A model generated the notes under the pieces. That model did not search any database, was not told the DNA's origin, and saw only the letters and a program-made list of their open reading frames with translations. This document shows positions 32,289 through 41,379 of a DNA stretch of 64,000 nucleotides, piece by piece. Source of the stretch: UBA2336 sp049306095 (GTDB lineage Bacteria > Bacteroidota > Bacteroidia > Cytophagales > Cyclobacteriaceae); the NCBI GenBank assembly GCA_049306095.1, contig JBAQPU010000012.1, positions 1 through 64,000 of the forward strand. The letters are read 5' to 3'. Each line of letters opens with the position of its first letter. Position 1 is the first letter of the stretch. The translations under genes were made by a program, and so were the position numbers.

Positions 32289-34277
32289 TTAAAATTTTTC
32301 AATTAACTCAGGATCAATCCAATTACCGTCTTCTTTCATGATGTTGATCAATTCATCCACTGCGTGTTTGGATGGAACATTCTTCTTCACCACTTCTTTA
32401 TTCCGGTATAACGTAATTCGGCCGGGGCCCGAGCCTACATACCCATAATCGGCATCGGCCATTTCTCCCGGGCCGTTTACAATGCACCCCATGATTCCGA
32501 TTTTAACACCTTTTAAATGATCGGTACGTTTTCGGATCATTGCAGTTGTTTCCTGCAAATCAAACAATGTTCTTCCGCATGAAGGGCAAGAAATGTATTC
32601 TGTCTTGGACATGCGGTTACGGGTTGCCTGCAAAATTCCAAAAGCCGTTTTATTGCAGATCTCTGTCCACCGAAGTAAATCCGGTTTTAAAATCGCACCG
32701 GCAACGCCAAGCATAACGCCATCTCCAAAACCATCAATGAACAACCCGCCAATATCGGTGGCAGCATGGATGCGCAGGGTATCTTCGTCTGAAACAGGAT
32801 AACATCCTGCCACCACAACCGGTATGGAAATGTGCTTCCTAAGCAACTCAAAAAATACTCTTCTCATCTCAGCCATAGCATGATGGTTGGATGATTCCAA
32901 TAACCCAATAACGGTAGGGTCGCTTTGTAACTGATTTAAAAATCCATCATCAAGATCATCAATACTAAAGCGAACGAAATTCATTTCGAGGTGCCTTTCT
33001 GATCCTGACTCAAATTGCCTTTTTGTAAGAAGGGGAAGTTTATTTACCCTGTCTTCCGAAACAAACCACGTTTCATGGTTTCTGATTTCTTTCAAGCCAT
33101 TGGGCAGCATGAATGGTATCGGTCGGTCTCCGGTATAAATATAGTCGGCTCCCTGGTCATTCATTTTCCATTTATCCGGTTCCGGCAAATAGAAATGACC
33201 AATCCCCCGTAATTCTTTGTACTCAGAAATTTCAATCGCGCTCAAATCAGCAATAACCCGCGGAACATGATGGTGCCCTCCAACATTATAAACCTCGCGT
33301 GTTGGCCTACGTGAATAAACAAATGGATCAATTGGTGATTCTTCAATGAGTTTTATCGGTTTATGTGTTGCTCTGTTCGTGTAACGATCAACCATAATTT
33401 TTGCGACCGGGGCTTCCACTTCCGGTTCTTCCGTAAGAGAAACGCGTACGGTATCTCCTAAACCATCTTCCAACAGGGTACCAATTCCAACGGCCGACTT
33501 TATTCTTCCGTCTTCACCATCGCCCGCTTCGGTTACGCCCAGGTGCAGCGGGTAAGGTTTAAGACCCTCCTCCTCTAACTTCTGAACCAAAAGTCGATAA
33601 GCTTGCACCATAACCTGCGGATTACTTGCTTTCATCGACAATACAATGGCGTAAAATTTTAAATCTTCACAGATTCTCAAAAATTCAAGTGCCGATTCAA
33701 CCATCCCTAACGGAGTATCACCATACCGGCTCATGATTCTGTCAGACAATGAACCATGATTGGTGCCAATTCGCATGGCGGTTCCGTACTCTTTACAGAT
33801 ATTCACCAGGGGAGTGAACTTTTTACGAATTTTTTCCAGCTCGGCCTCATACGCACTGTCGGTGTACGCTACAATTTCAAACCGCTTCTTGTCGGCATAG
33901 TTACCCGGATTGATCCTCACTTTTTCAACAATACGGGCAGCCAGCTCGGCCGCATTGGGAGTAAAATGAATATCGGCCACCAGCGGCACATGACAACCCC
34001 GCTTCCGCAATTCTTTCTTTATTTCTTCCAGATTTTGAGCTTCCTTTAAACTGGGTGCTGTTATGCGAACATACTCACAACCTGATGCAACCATTCTGAG
34101 AACTTGCTCCACAGATCCTTGCGTATCCATTGTGTCCACTGTAGTCATGGACTGCAACCGAATCGGATGATGAGCGCCCAGTGGTGTGTTACCAATGTTT
34201 ACTTCTACCGTTTCCCTGCGGCTGTACTGAACCAGGCTGTTGCAATATTGTCGAATGGCTGTAATAGAGGGATTCAA
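32289..34277 (-). CDS. ispG: 4-hydroxy-3-methylbut-2-enyl-diphosphate synthase (long form)
   Basis: 662 residues from a TTG start; no in-frame ATG exists upstream. It has the N-terminal barrel (SIGNTPLGAHHPIRLQSMTT-like region, HFTPNAAELAARIVEKVRIN, HGSLSDRI, LGVTEAG, GIGTLLEDGLGDTVRVSLT), a long insert (about 300-540) typical of Bacteroidota, Chlorobi and plant enzymes, and the [4Fe-4S] domain with CPSCGRTL, GCIVNGPGE and ADYGYVG near the end. It makes HMBPP in the MEP pathway with reduced ferredoxin or flavodoxin. The SDR gene lies 58 bp upstream on the same strand and a small membrane protein gene follows at 1 bp. Confidence 0.95.
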   Translation of the reverse strand: MNPSITAIRQYCNSLVQYSRRETVEVNIGNTPLGAHHPIRLQSMTTVDTMDTQGSVEQVLRMVASGCEYVRITAPSLKEAQNLEEIKKELRKRGCHVPLVADIHFTPNAAELAARIVEKVRINPGNYADKKRFEIVAYTDSAYEAELEKIRKKFTPLVNICKEYGTAMRIGTNHGSLSDRIMSRYGDTPLGMVESALEFLRICEDLKFYAIVLSMKASNPQVMVQAYRLLVQKLEEEGLKPYPLHLGVTEAGDGEDGRIKSAVGIGTLLEDGLGDTVRVSLTEEPEVEAPVAKIMVDRYTNRATHKPIKLIEESPIDPFVYSRRPTREVYNVGGHHHVPRVIADLSAIEISEYKELRGIGHFYLPEPDKWKMNDQGADYIYTGDRPIPFMLPNGLKEIRNHETWFVSEDRVNKLPLLTKRQFESGSERHLEMNFVRFSIDDLDDGFLNQLQSDPTVIGLLESSNHHAMAEMRRVFFELLRKHISIPVVVAGCYPVSDEDTLRIHAATDIGGLFIDGFGDGVMLGVAGAILKPDLLRWTEICNKTAFGILQATRNRMSKTEYISCPSCGRTLFDLQETTAMIRKRTDHLKGVKIGIMGCIVNGPGEMADADYGYVGSGPGRITLYRNKEVVKKNVPSKHAVDELINIMKEDGNWIDPELIEKF

Positions 34278-34335
34278 TTGTATAAATTTTCACAAAGTTA
34301 ACCGATCGGAAGCGGATTTTGTTCACCTAAGAGAA

Positions 34336-35043
34336 TCAAATATCCCCTAACTGGGGCCTGATCACTACTTCTTCTACAACACTTCTTCCGGAAAGTGCAT
34401 GGCATGAATAAATTGTTTCAGCAATATCTTCAGCTTTCATAAATCGTTTATCCGGCAGGTCTACTCCATCCCAACTGGCAGTACGGGTAGCTCCCGGCAA
34501 TATGGATGTTACCCGTATCCCAAACTCTTTCAATTCCTCACGAAGGCATTTTGAAAAACCAAGCAATGCAAATTTTGTGATAGCATATGAACCTCCATTT
34601 GGGTATGCCTGAATACTGGCAATGGAACACATATTAAAAATATGCCCTGATTTGTTCTCTTTCATTTGCGCTACTAAACCACGGGTTGTATGATAGGCAC
34701 TGTACAGGTTAGCATGAACCATACTTTCGAGGGTTCCTTCCGGTTCTGTTGAGATGTTACCGGGTAAAAAGTATCCTGCATTGTTTACAAGAACATCCAC
34801 CGGCCTGTTTAACGCAGCAACAAAATCTGTAAAAGATTTTACCTGCTCCCGATTGGCCATATCAGCAACTTTCAAATAAACGCTGCAAGCGGGCGCAATT
34901 TTTTTTACATCTTCCTCAAGCCTTTTCAAATCACCTGCCTTTCTGGCACAGGTAACTATATCAAAACCTTGGATGGCAAATTTCTCTAGAACAGCCCTGC
35001 CAATACCTTTTGATCCACCGGTTACCACGATAAGCTTATTCAC
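34336..35043 (-). CDS. Short-chain dehydrogenase/reductase
   Basis: 235 residues from the GTG at 35043, which gives the normal family N-terminus VNKLIVVTGGSKGIGRAVLE; the longer frame begins with a TTG at 35085 and lacks family support. The nucleotide-binding motif is TGGSKGIG, followed by NNAGYF and the catalytic Ser, Tyr and Lys (MCSIAS, YAITKFALLGF). The C-terminus is ordinary for classical SDRs. Lack of an acidic residue after the second strand (CARKAGD) hints at NADP(H). Substrate unknown. It is transcribed towards ispG and divergent from mlaE. Confidence 0.9.
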   Translation of the reverse strand: MNKLIVVTGGSKGIGRAVLEKFAIQGFDIVTCARKAGDLKRLEEDVKKIAPACSVYLKVADMANREQVKSFTDFVAALNRPVDVLVNNAGYFLPGNISTEPEGTLESMVHANLYSAYHTTRGLVAQMKENKSGHIFNMCSIASIQAYPNGGSYAITKFALLGFSKCLREELKEFGIRVTSILPGATRTASWDGVDLPDKRFMKAEDIAETIYSCHALSGRSVVEEVVIRPQLGDI

Positions 35044-35050
35044 GATCTTT

Positions 35051-35081
35051 TCTGTTGAACTCAACAATTTTGGTATCTTTA
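35051..35081 (+). promoter_or_regulatory. Candidate promoter for mlaE-mlaF
   Basis: TCTG (35051-35054), 19 bases, then TATCTTTA (35074-35081): one mismatch in each box against TTTG-N19-TAnnTTTG. The mlaE ATG is at 35112. The last base of the -7 box is the first base of a 20-bp near-palindrome. Confidence 0.4.
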
Positions 35082-35100
35082 GCAAGATAGCTATTTTGCT
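35081..35100. promoter_or_regulatory. Near-perfect 20-bp palindrome at the mlaE start site
   Basis: AGCAAGATAGCTATTTTGCT differs from its own reverse complement only at a symmetric pair of positions (6 and 15). It begins at the -7 box and covers the expected transcription start, a common place for a repressor operator. It could also form a hairpin in the mlaE leader. Confidence 0.4.
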
Positions 35101-35111
35101 AAGCGACTCAA

Positions 35112-35849
35112 ATGAAAGACGTAGGCAAGTATTTTATTTTTCTGGGCAACCTGTTCGTTAACCGCGAATCGTTCAAAACACACTATACCCTTGTGGTGGA
35201 AGAATGTGTGCTGATCGGCATCAACTCGATCATGCTGTTCATGCTTGTTTCTACCTTTATGGGTGCCGTTACTACCGTTCAAACTGCGTTTAATCTTGTT
35301 GCTCCTTATATTCCAAAGTATGTCATCTCGCAAGTCGTGAGAGAGATGACCGTTTTGGAATTGGCTCCCACCATCATGGCCATTATTTATGCAGGCAAAG
35401 TAGGATCCAGCATGGCCGGCAACCTGGGTACCATGCGCATTACCGAACAAATCGATGCATTGGAAGTGATGGGTATCAATTCGATTTCCTACCTGGTGCT
35501 TCCGAAAATTGTTGCCTCTATGTTGATGTACCCCTTGCTGGTCATTCTCTCAGGTGTGTGTGCGCTGTTGGGCGGATACATTGTTGGCGAACTTACGGGT
35601 GTAATTTCCTCTACAGACTACATTTTTGGAATCCGGTTTGTCTTTAATGAATTTACAGTAACCTTCGCCTTGATTAAGGCTATCGTATTCGCATTCTTAG
35701 TCTCCTCCATTTCTTCCTTTAAAGGATATTACACAGAAGGCGGAGCGCTGGAAGTTGGTCAGTCGAGCACACAAGCTGTCACCACCAGTGTCATTGCCAT
35801 CCTCATTGCCGACTATTTACTGGCACAACTTTTATTAAGTCCTGCATGA
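35112..35849 (+). CDS. mlaE: MlaE-family lipid ABC transporter permease
   Basis: 245 residues, with about five to six membrane helices. Family motifs: VEECVLIGINSIMLFMLVST followed by FMGAVTTVQ, REMTVLELAPTIMAIIYAGK, VGSSMAGNLGTMRITEQIDA and LEVMGINSISYLVLPKIVAS. MlaE permeases work with an ATPase (MlaF) and an MCE-domain protein (MlaD) to move phospholipid between the membranes. The mlaF gene overlaps by 4 bp (ATGA). No MCE gene follows; the next gene is convergent, so the partner must be elsewhere. Confidence 0.93.
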   Translation: MKDVGKYFIFLGNLFVNRESFKTHYTLVVEECVLIGINSIMLFMLVSTFMGAVTTVQTAFNLVAPYIPKYVISQVVREMTVLELAPTIMAIIYAGKVGSSMAGNLGTMRITEQIDALEVMGINSISYLVLPKIVASMLMYPLLVILSGVCALLGGYIVGELTGVISSTDYIFGIRFVFNEFTVTFALIKAIVFAFLVSSISSFKGYYTEGGALEVGQSSTQAVTTSVIAILIADYLLAQLLLSPA

Positions 35850-36595
35850 TTGAAATTCAAAACATATCGAAATCATTCGGTGATAAGAAGGTCATCAACA
35901 ACATTAGTGGATCCTTTGATAAGGGTAAGCCTAATTTAATAATCGGAGCCAGCGGTACCGGAAAAAGTGTACTACTGAAATGCATCGTAGAGATTGTGGA
36001 GCCGGATGAAGGTTTGGTATTTTATGACAGAAGGAATTTTACAGAAGGCCCGCGTGACCTGAAGATTGAAGTGCGCAGGGAAATTGGAATGCTTTTTCAA
36101 GGAGGTGCATTATTTGACTCCAAGTCGGTAGAAGACAATGTAAAATTCCCTTTAGACCTGTTAGCCAAGATGCCACGCGATGAAAAGCTTGATCGGGTTA
36201 ATTTTTGCTTGAAGCGTGTTGGGCTTCATAATGCTAATAACAAGATGCCCTCCGAATTAAGTGGAGGAATGAAAAAGCGGGTAGGTATTGCGCGAGCCAT
36301 TGTCAATAATCCTAAGTATTTATTCTGCGATGAACCCAATTCGGGGTTAGATCCTCAAACTTCCATTTTAATAGACGAGCTCATCCAGGATATTACGGAA
36401 GATTACGACACCACGACCATCGTGGTAACGCATGATATGAATTCAGTGATGGGTATCGGTGAGAACATTATGTTTATCTTCAAAGGTGAAAAATTGTGGG
36501 AAGGAAACAAGAACGATATTATTCACTCGGGTGTAAAAGAACTGGATGATTTCGTTTTTGCCAATAAGATTATGCTGGGCATGAAGGGGAAATAA
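35846..36595 (+). CDS. mlaF: MlaF-family ABC transporter ATPase
   Basis: 249 residues. Walker A GASGTGKSV, Q-loop MLFQGGALFDSKSV, ABC signature LSGGMKKRVGIARAIVNNPK, Walker B YLFCDEPNSGLDPQTS, H-loop VVTHDMNSV. The sequence GGALFDSxxVxDNVxFPL is characteristic of Mla ATPases. It is translationally coupled to mlaE and ends 9 bp before the stop of the convergent kinase gene. Confidence 0.93.
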   Translation: MIEIQNISKSFGDKKVINNISGSFDKGKPNLIIGASGTGKSVLLKCIVEIVEPDEGLVFYDRRNFTEGPRDLKIEVRREIGMLFQGGALFDSKSVEDNVKFPLDLLAKMPRDEKLDRVNFCLKRVGLHNANNKMPSELSGGMKKRVGIARAIVNNPKYLFCDEPNSGLDPQTSILIDELIQDITEDYDTTTIVVTHDMNSVMGIGENIMFIFKGEKLWEGNKNDIIHSGVKELDDFVFANKIMLGMKGK

Positions 36596-36604
36596 TCTCT
36601 CCGA

Positions 36605-39600
36605 TCAATTTATATGGGGCAGTTCGATCGTGAAGGTGGTGCCATTCACGGAGGTTTCAAACCAGATTTTGCCACCCATCTGCTCAATGCCTTGTTTGGA
36701 AATAGCCAACCCTAACCCAGAGCCCGATTGCTTGGTGGTAAAATGGGGAAGAAATATCTTATCAATTAGCACCGGATCAATTCCGCGGCCATTATCAGAA
36801 AAAGATATCCGGTAAACAGCATGTTGTTTTTCTACAGAAACCTGAATAACTAACGGAACTTCTGGTTTGGCAGCCTGAAGTGCATTGAGCAAGATGTTAG
36901 AGAAAATTCTACCCAACAATTTTTCATCGGCCTTAACCAGCAACTTGTCATAAGGCGACTGAAATTCAATTTTTCCCTCCTGACTATGAAGTCCTATTAT
37001 CTTGCGCAGTAAGCTCATCAGTTCAATCTCCTTCATGACCGGCTCCGGCATACGGGCAAACGAACTAAAGGAAGATGCAATGTTATCCAATGTGCTTACC
37101 TGGTCAAGAAGCGAACGAACAATGCTTTTTAATTGATCATCGGCTTGCTCCTTTTTACTTCGTTCTAATTGCTGAAGGGTTAGCTTCATTGGCGTGAGCG
37201 GATTTTTTATTTCATGTGCTACCTGCTGGGCTATCTCCCGCCAGGCGCGTTCGCGCTGGCTTCGCTCTAACTCCAGCTTGCTGTCCTGAAGTTTAACCAG
37301 CATTTGGTTGTACTCTTTCGCCAACATTCCAATTTCATCATCCGATTTCCAATCAAGCGGTCGATTGGTATCCAGAAGTGAAATTCGGCCAAGGGTTTTG
37401 GTGATCAATTGAAGCGGGGCCGTAAGCCATTGCGTGGCAAGATAGGACACCACCAATAAAACAATAAACACCAACGTGAAGATTGATAAGATGTTAGTCA
37501 GCACGGTAATCTGTAACTGCTCCAGTGAAGAAGCCGATTGAAAAAAAGGTACTGCCAACACTCCAATCCTGTCACCGGTATCAGGCGAGTACAGAGCTGA
37601 ATAGGCTACATAAAATTGAAGAGAACCAACACGTTCATTCGCTACAAAATTTTTATCGCCTTTCATAACACGCTTGTAGGCTGTTGGTTTCATGAAAGTG
37701 GATAGCAGGTTATTCTCAAAAATCAACGGCTGACTGGTAGTCATTAACGTTCCATTAAGATGGAAAACATTAGCATCCAGGTTGGCGAGCCCCGCCAGGC
37801 TTGTAAAACTCTGGCTAAAGTCTTCAACATCTGAGCTTTCCTGTAACCGCAACGCCACAACATCACCGAATCGTGCTGCCTTCACCAGGTACTCTGCATT
37901 GAGTTGTTCTTGTGACGATCGGGTTGTTACATTCAACGTAATAACACTTACCGTGATTAAGGGAAAAAAGAATGCAAGGTTCAATATCAGTTGAATGCGA
38001 ACGGCCAGGTAAAGTTTACGCGATCGATAATAGGAATAAATTCCAAGCCCGCTCAACAGCGCTAAGATAACCGTCATTCCTAATACTACTTGAAAAGAGA
38101 AGTCAGCAAGCCAAAACCGAACAGGGGCTTGCGGATAAGAAATAACGGCTACTCTTCCATTAGCATCCTTAAGTGCAATATGCAGTTGCCCGTCATACAC
38201 CAGGCCTTCAGAATACAGGCGCGAATCACCCAGCAAATTGGCGGCTAAAGAAGTATAATTAAAATCACCCGCACTAAACTGAATTGAGCTATCGGCAATA
38301 ACGGCATAACTCATGCCACGTGCCCGAATATCAGGCTGGAAACGGGTATCCACCAGCAATTCGGGGTATACATTTTCAGGAATAATGCGTTTCTGTAACA
38401 ACTCCAGCACTACATATCCCGTCTTCACTCCTGCCTTTTGAAGAGGCGTTACAACGATATACTTGCGGGAAAAATTTTCATGAGATGAACCCGCAAAATA
38501 CACGTTCTCATACTCAGTCTGAAAACTCTTTTCCTTGTAAAGGTTCATTAAAGAGGAAAATGATACAGAATCATTTCCAATAACATTACCGGAAACATCA
38601 AAAAGAAATACATCGGTTGTATACCGATTAAAATAACCCGAAAGGTAAAGCTGCTTGATCTTCTGCACGACCGTTTCCTTTCCTAACAAGGGCGATGTTA
38701 TTCGTGATTGAATAAAAGCATCTGCCCTAATTCGATGCGCTGTTTCCTGAAGAAGATACTCTCCTAAATAATCCCTTTCATCCAACAAATGCTCAGCCAG
38801 TCGAAAGTCATTTTGCATATTCCGTTGCTGAGCAAAATAACGAATAGCAAACATGCCATTCAGGGAAAGGCATACCACCACAACAACAAAATAAACAAAC
38901 GTTTTGTATTGAAAATACTGAAGGGTATGAAACAAAGAAAACGAAAGGGCACTTACAAGAAGTGCTAACCCTAAAAGGAATGACCAGAAATACGTTTGCC
39001 CCGATGCCACGTTAACCTCAATAAAAAGTACCGAACCAACCACAATCGAAATAAGCAGTACAACCAATCTCTTTTCGTGAGCCAGTATGCGCAAAAAAAC
39101 ATGCATGAAAAAGAATGAACTTATCCAGGCAAGCATCAAGGATAAGAATGCAACAATCCGGAGTAAATCGAAATGAATGGATTCAGAAATACTAAGGGAA
39201 ATAACCGAATTATTATAGATCGTTTGAATGACAACAAAAGGATACAGCATGCCGAATAAAATACACACCACACTTCCAACCACTGTCAAAATTCCCAACA
39301 CCTTATTTGAAAAAAGACGCTGAATAAATTGAAAGCGATAGTAATTTTTAAACAAGTAAAACGCAAGGACACAAACAGCCAGTACATTAAAAAATAAATC
39401 GCCAAGCGATGGATTCAAGTCTGACGAGGCAAAGTTCTGCGCATCGAATAATGGCGAATCCGTAAATCGGGCCGGAAAAGCCAGGGCAATCATCCCTACA
39501 CGCACCGCCCCTACCAGTAATGTCAACAGGATAAAACCCCATGCAGGATAAACCCTTGCCTTTCTTTTAAGCAATTGGAATGCAAGAATAACCAGAACCA

Positions 39601-40213
39601 ATAACGCAATCGACCAGGACAGCAGGCTGATCCTGTTCCATGGTACGTTTGGCTGGGATGAATCCATCTCAACGTTCACTTTAAACAAAACCTGATTACT
39701 CAGTGCAATTGAAATTCCATGAGCCGCATCCGGTTCCGAAAGCTGGGGTTTATGGTAAGAAAAGATATTCTGATTCCAATAGGGTGTTAAATACCGGTTT
39801 TGAATTTTATAGTGAATATACAGCGGTACAATGGCGACCAAAAAAGCATCTCGATCTATCGAATACTTTAATAATAGGAACTCACCATTTCCCGATTTAT
39901 AAAACTTTGTTTTAAATCCATCCTTCATGACGGGTGCATAAGGAATGAAATGATATTCATTCCAGGCAACTACACTGTCATTACGGACTACCACAAAATG
40001 AACCGGTGTTTGCGGAATGTCCTCACCAGCCTGAATGCGTTGTATAACTTTCCCGGATTCTACCTGAACCGAATTAATAACTTTCTCAAGATTGCTGGTG
40101 ATCTCATGTGACAATTTTTCACCGGAAACAGGTTTACCTGACTGGTACAGTCCAATGCAACCAGCCACTACACTAACAACCAAAAGGATTAATAAAAAGG
40201 AGTATCTGTTCAA
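36605..40213 (-). CDS. Very large multi-pass sensor histidine kinase (NtrY-like)
   Basis: 1202 residues from a TTG start. About 12 membrane helices: one at 5-23, an extracytoplasmic domain (about 25-195), seven or eight between about 197 and 460, a long second extracytoplasmic domain (about 465-705), two near 710-760, and one before HAMP near 925-950. The cytoplasmic end has HAMP, the phosphorylation motif HEIKNPLTP, N box (NILLNALQAA), G1 (FSDNGRGIDP), F box and G2 (GSGLGLAISKQGIEQMGG). It is homologous to NtrY-type kinases, but the multi-pass N-terminus is unusual. No response regulator is adjacent. Signal unknown; envelope state is a guess based on the extracytoplasmic domains. Confidence 0.88.
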   Translation of the reverse strand: MNRYSFLLILLVVSVVAGCIGLYQSGKPVSGEKLSHEITSNLEKVINSVQVESGKVIQRIQAGEDIPQTPVHFVVVRNDSVVAWNEYHFIPYAPVMKDGFKTKFYKSGNGEFLLLKYSIDRDAFLVAIVPLYIHYKIQNRYLTPYWNQNIFSYHKPQLSEPDAAHGISIALSNQVLFKVNVEMDSSQPNVPWNRISLLSWSIALLVLVILAFQLLKRKARVYPAWGFILLTLLVGAVRVGMIALAFPARFTDSPLFDAQNFASSDLNPSLGDLFFNVLAVCVLAFYLFKNYYRFQFIQRLFSNKVLGILTVVGSVVCILFGMLYPFVVIQTIYNNSVISLSISESIHFDLLRIVAFLSLMLAWISSFFFMHVFLRILAHEKRLVVLLISIVVGSVLFIEVNVASGQTYFWSFLLGLALLVSALSFSLFHTLQYFQYKTFVYFVVVVVCLSLNGMFAIRYFAQQRNMQNDFRLAEHLLDERDYLGEYLLQETAHRIRADAFIQSRITSPLLGKETVVQKIKQLYLSGYFNRYTTDVFLFDVSGNVIGNDSVSFSSLMNLYKEKSFQTEYENVYFAGSSHENFSRKYIVVTPLQKAGVKTGYVVLELLQKRIIPENVYPELLVDTRFQPDIRARGMSYAVIADSSIQFSAGDFNYTSLAANLLGDSRLYSEGLVYDGQLHIALKDANGRVAVISYPQAPVRFWLADFSFQVVLGMTVILALLSGLGIYSYYRSRKLYLAVRIQLILNLAFFFPLITVSVITLNVTTRSSQEQLNAEYLVKAARFGDVVALRLQESSDVEDFSQSFTSLAGLANLDANVFHLNGTLMTTSQPLIFENNLLSTFMKPTAYKRVMKGDKNFVANERVGSLQFYVAYSALYSPDTGDRIGVLAVPFFQSASSLEQLQITVLTNILSIFTLVFIVLLVVSYLATQWLTAPLQLITKTLGRISLLDTNRPLDWKSDDEIGMLAKEYNQMLVKLQDSKLELERSQRERAWREIAQQVAHEIKNPLTPMKLTLQQLERSKKEQADDQLKSIVRSLLDQVSTLDNIASSFSSFARMPEPVMKEIELMSLLRKIIGLHSQEGKIEFQSPYDKLLVKADEKLLGRIFSNILLNALQAAKPEVPLVIQVSVEKQHAVYRISFSDNGRGIDPVLIDKIFLPHFTTKQSGSGLGLAISKQGIEQMGGKIWFETSVNGTTFTIELPHIN

Positions 40214-40251
40214 CGGAGTGAATTTGATTCCAATAAAGTTAACAAATAACG

Positions 40252-40635
40252 CTATCGACTATAACGCTGATCGAAACCAATCCCTCCAAAAAAATACAGG
40301 TACAGAATGCGCGAATAACGATAATTAAAAGGAATCAGCAGAATCATGATTCCGATAACCGCTCCCGTATACACCCACTCAGAAGATTGCCCCGCCAGAT
40401 ACAGAACAATACTTACCAGAATAATCACCAACATGGTTATGCCATATCCAACATACATGGCACCCTGATAAAAACCAGGCTCAGGCTCCAGACGAACCTC
40501 ACAATTTGGGCAGGCTGTATTCATCTTGTTAAAAAGAAAGAAGCGCTCCTTCAATGAATACATAAACATGTTGCCCTTCCGGCACCGGGGGCATTTACCT
40601 TGAACCACTGCTTCCAGATAGCTGAGTGCGGGCAT
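40252..40635 (-). CDS. DUF983 membrane protein
   Basis: 127 residues from the ATG at 40635 (the longer frame starts with a TTG at 40668). It starts MPALSYLEAVVQGKCPRCRK, with a Cx2C pair (CPRC) and a second (CPNC, about 35 residues later) that look like a zinc or metal site, then EPGFYQGAMYVGYGIT and two membrane helices (about 63-85 and 90-110). DUF983 proteins are often encoded by cytochrome oxidase clusters; their function is not established. It overlaps the upstream 87-residue gene by 41 bp. Confidence 0.85.
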   Translation of the reverse strand: MPALSYLEAVVQGKCPRCRKGNMFMYSLKERFFLFNKMNTACPNCEVRLEPEPGFYQGAMYVGYGITMLVIILVSIVLYLAGQSSEWVYTGAVIGIMILLIPFNYRYSRILYLYFFGGIGFDQRYSR

Positions 40636-40858
40636 TTTTTCTACTGGTTTTAATCCAAAAATATCCAATAATCAGGATAATCAGGTATGGCATGGATAAC
40701 AGATACAGAATTCCGGTATTAATTCCTGCGGCAATTCCCGGATTACCATTACTCACATTGTTCTCCAACTGCGTACGACACATGGCACATTGCGCAGAGA
40801 CACTAACCGATAAAAGTACCAGGAGAAGAAATACCGCTAAACCTTTTACAAGTTTCAA
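40595..40858 (-). CDS. Small exported membrane protein with CAMC motif
   Basis: 87 residues from a TTG start (there is a stop four codons upstream and no ATG before the motif). Signal-like helix KLVKGLAVFLLLVLLSVSVS, then AQCAMCRTQLENN with a Cx2C, GIAAGINTGILYLLSMPYLI and a second helix, followed by a short basic tail. Equivalent genes occur between DUF420 and DUF983 genes in Bacteroidota oxidase clusters. The CxxC is on the periplasmic side if the first helix is a signal anchor. A role in oxidase assembly is inference from location. Confidence 0.65.
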   Translation of the reverse strand: MKLVKGLAVFLLLVLLSVSVSAQCAMCRTQLENNVSNGNPGIAAGINTGILYLLSMPYLIILIIGYFWIKTSRKNARTQLSGSSGSR

Positions 40859-40866
40859 TTCTACTG

Positions 40867-41379
40867 TTATTTATAGTATGGACTGATCATCAAATATACA
40901 AGTACACCTGTTACCGCAACGTACAGCCAGGCAGGAAATGTATACCGCGCCAAGGCTTTATGTCGTTCATAATCTCCGAATAACGCCCTGGTAAACGTAA
41001 TCAGCACCAACGGAATAATAACAATAGAAAGAATAATATGAGTTCCTAAAATGAATAAATAAAGGTAACGTAGGGCACCGGTTCCTCCGAAATGGGTCGT
41101 TTCGCTGGTCATGTGATAAAGTACATACATGACTAAAAAAGCCGCTGACAGGCCAATGCACAACTTCATGAGCAGCTCATGCACACTTCTTCTTCTGGTT
41201 TTAATACAATAAAAAGCGACTACCAAAAGAACAGCTGTAATACCGTTGACACTGGCATAAATGGGCGGTAGATAAGAAAAATCATAACCGGGTATCTTAA
41301 CCCTGAACAAGGCCGCCACTACCAGTGGAACCAGAACGGATATGGCAATAATTAGTTTCCTAAACGGTTGCTGCTTCAT
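40867..41379 (-). CDS. DUF420 membrane protein of the oxidase cluster
   Basis: 170 residues, five membrane helices. Motifs LPPIYASVNGITAVLLVVAF, YVLYHMTSETTHFGG and YLFILGTHIILSIVIIPLVL fit DUF420, whose conserved histidines lie in helices 3 and 4; DUF420 is related to the subunit of cytochrome oxidase biogenesis genes (CtaM-like). CtaM is needed for activity of Bacillus-type oxidases, so a role in haem-copper oxidase maturation is likely. It begins 1 base after the SCO-like gene's stop in the same direction. Confidence 0.85.
   Translation of the reverse strand: MKQQPFRKLIIAISVLVPLVVAALFRVKIPGYDFSYLPPIYASVNGITAVLLVVAFYCIKTRRRSVHELLMKLCIGLSAAFLVMYVLYHMTSETTHFGGTGALRYLYLFILGTHIILSIVIIPLVLITFTRALFGDYERHKALARYTFPAWLYVAVTGVLVYLMISPYYK

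Noticed and set aside
32289..34277. IspG as a fusion or frameshifted gene because of its length
   Set aside because: A 600-700-residue form with a central insert is normal for Bacteroidota, Chlorobi and plant-type enzymes.
40252..40858. Frameshift joining DUF983 and the 87-residue protein
   Set aside because: Each has its own family pattern and a usable start; the overlap shortens to 41 bp with the ATG at 40635.
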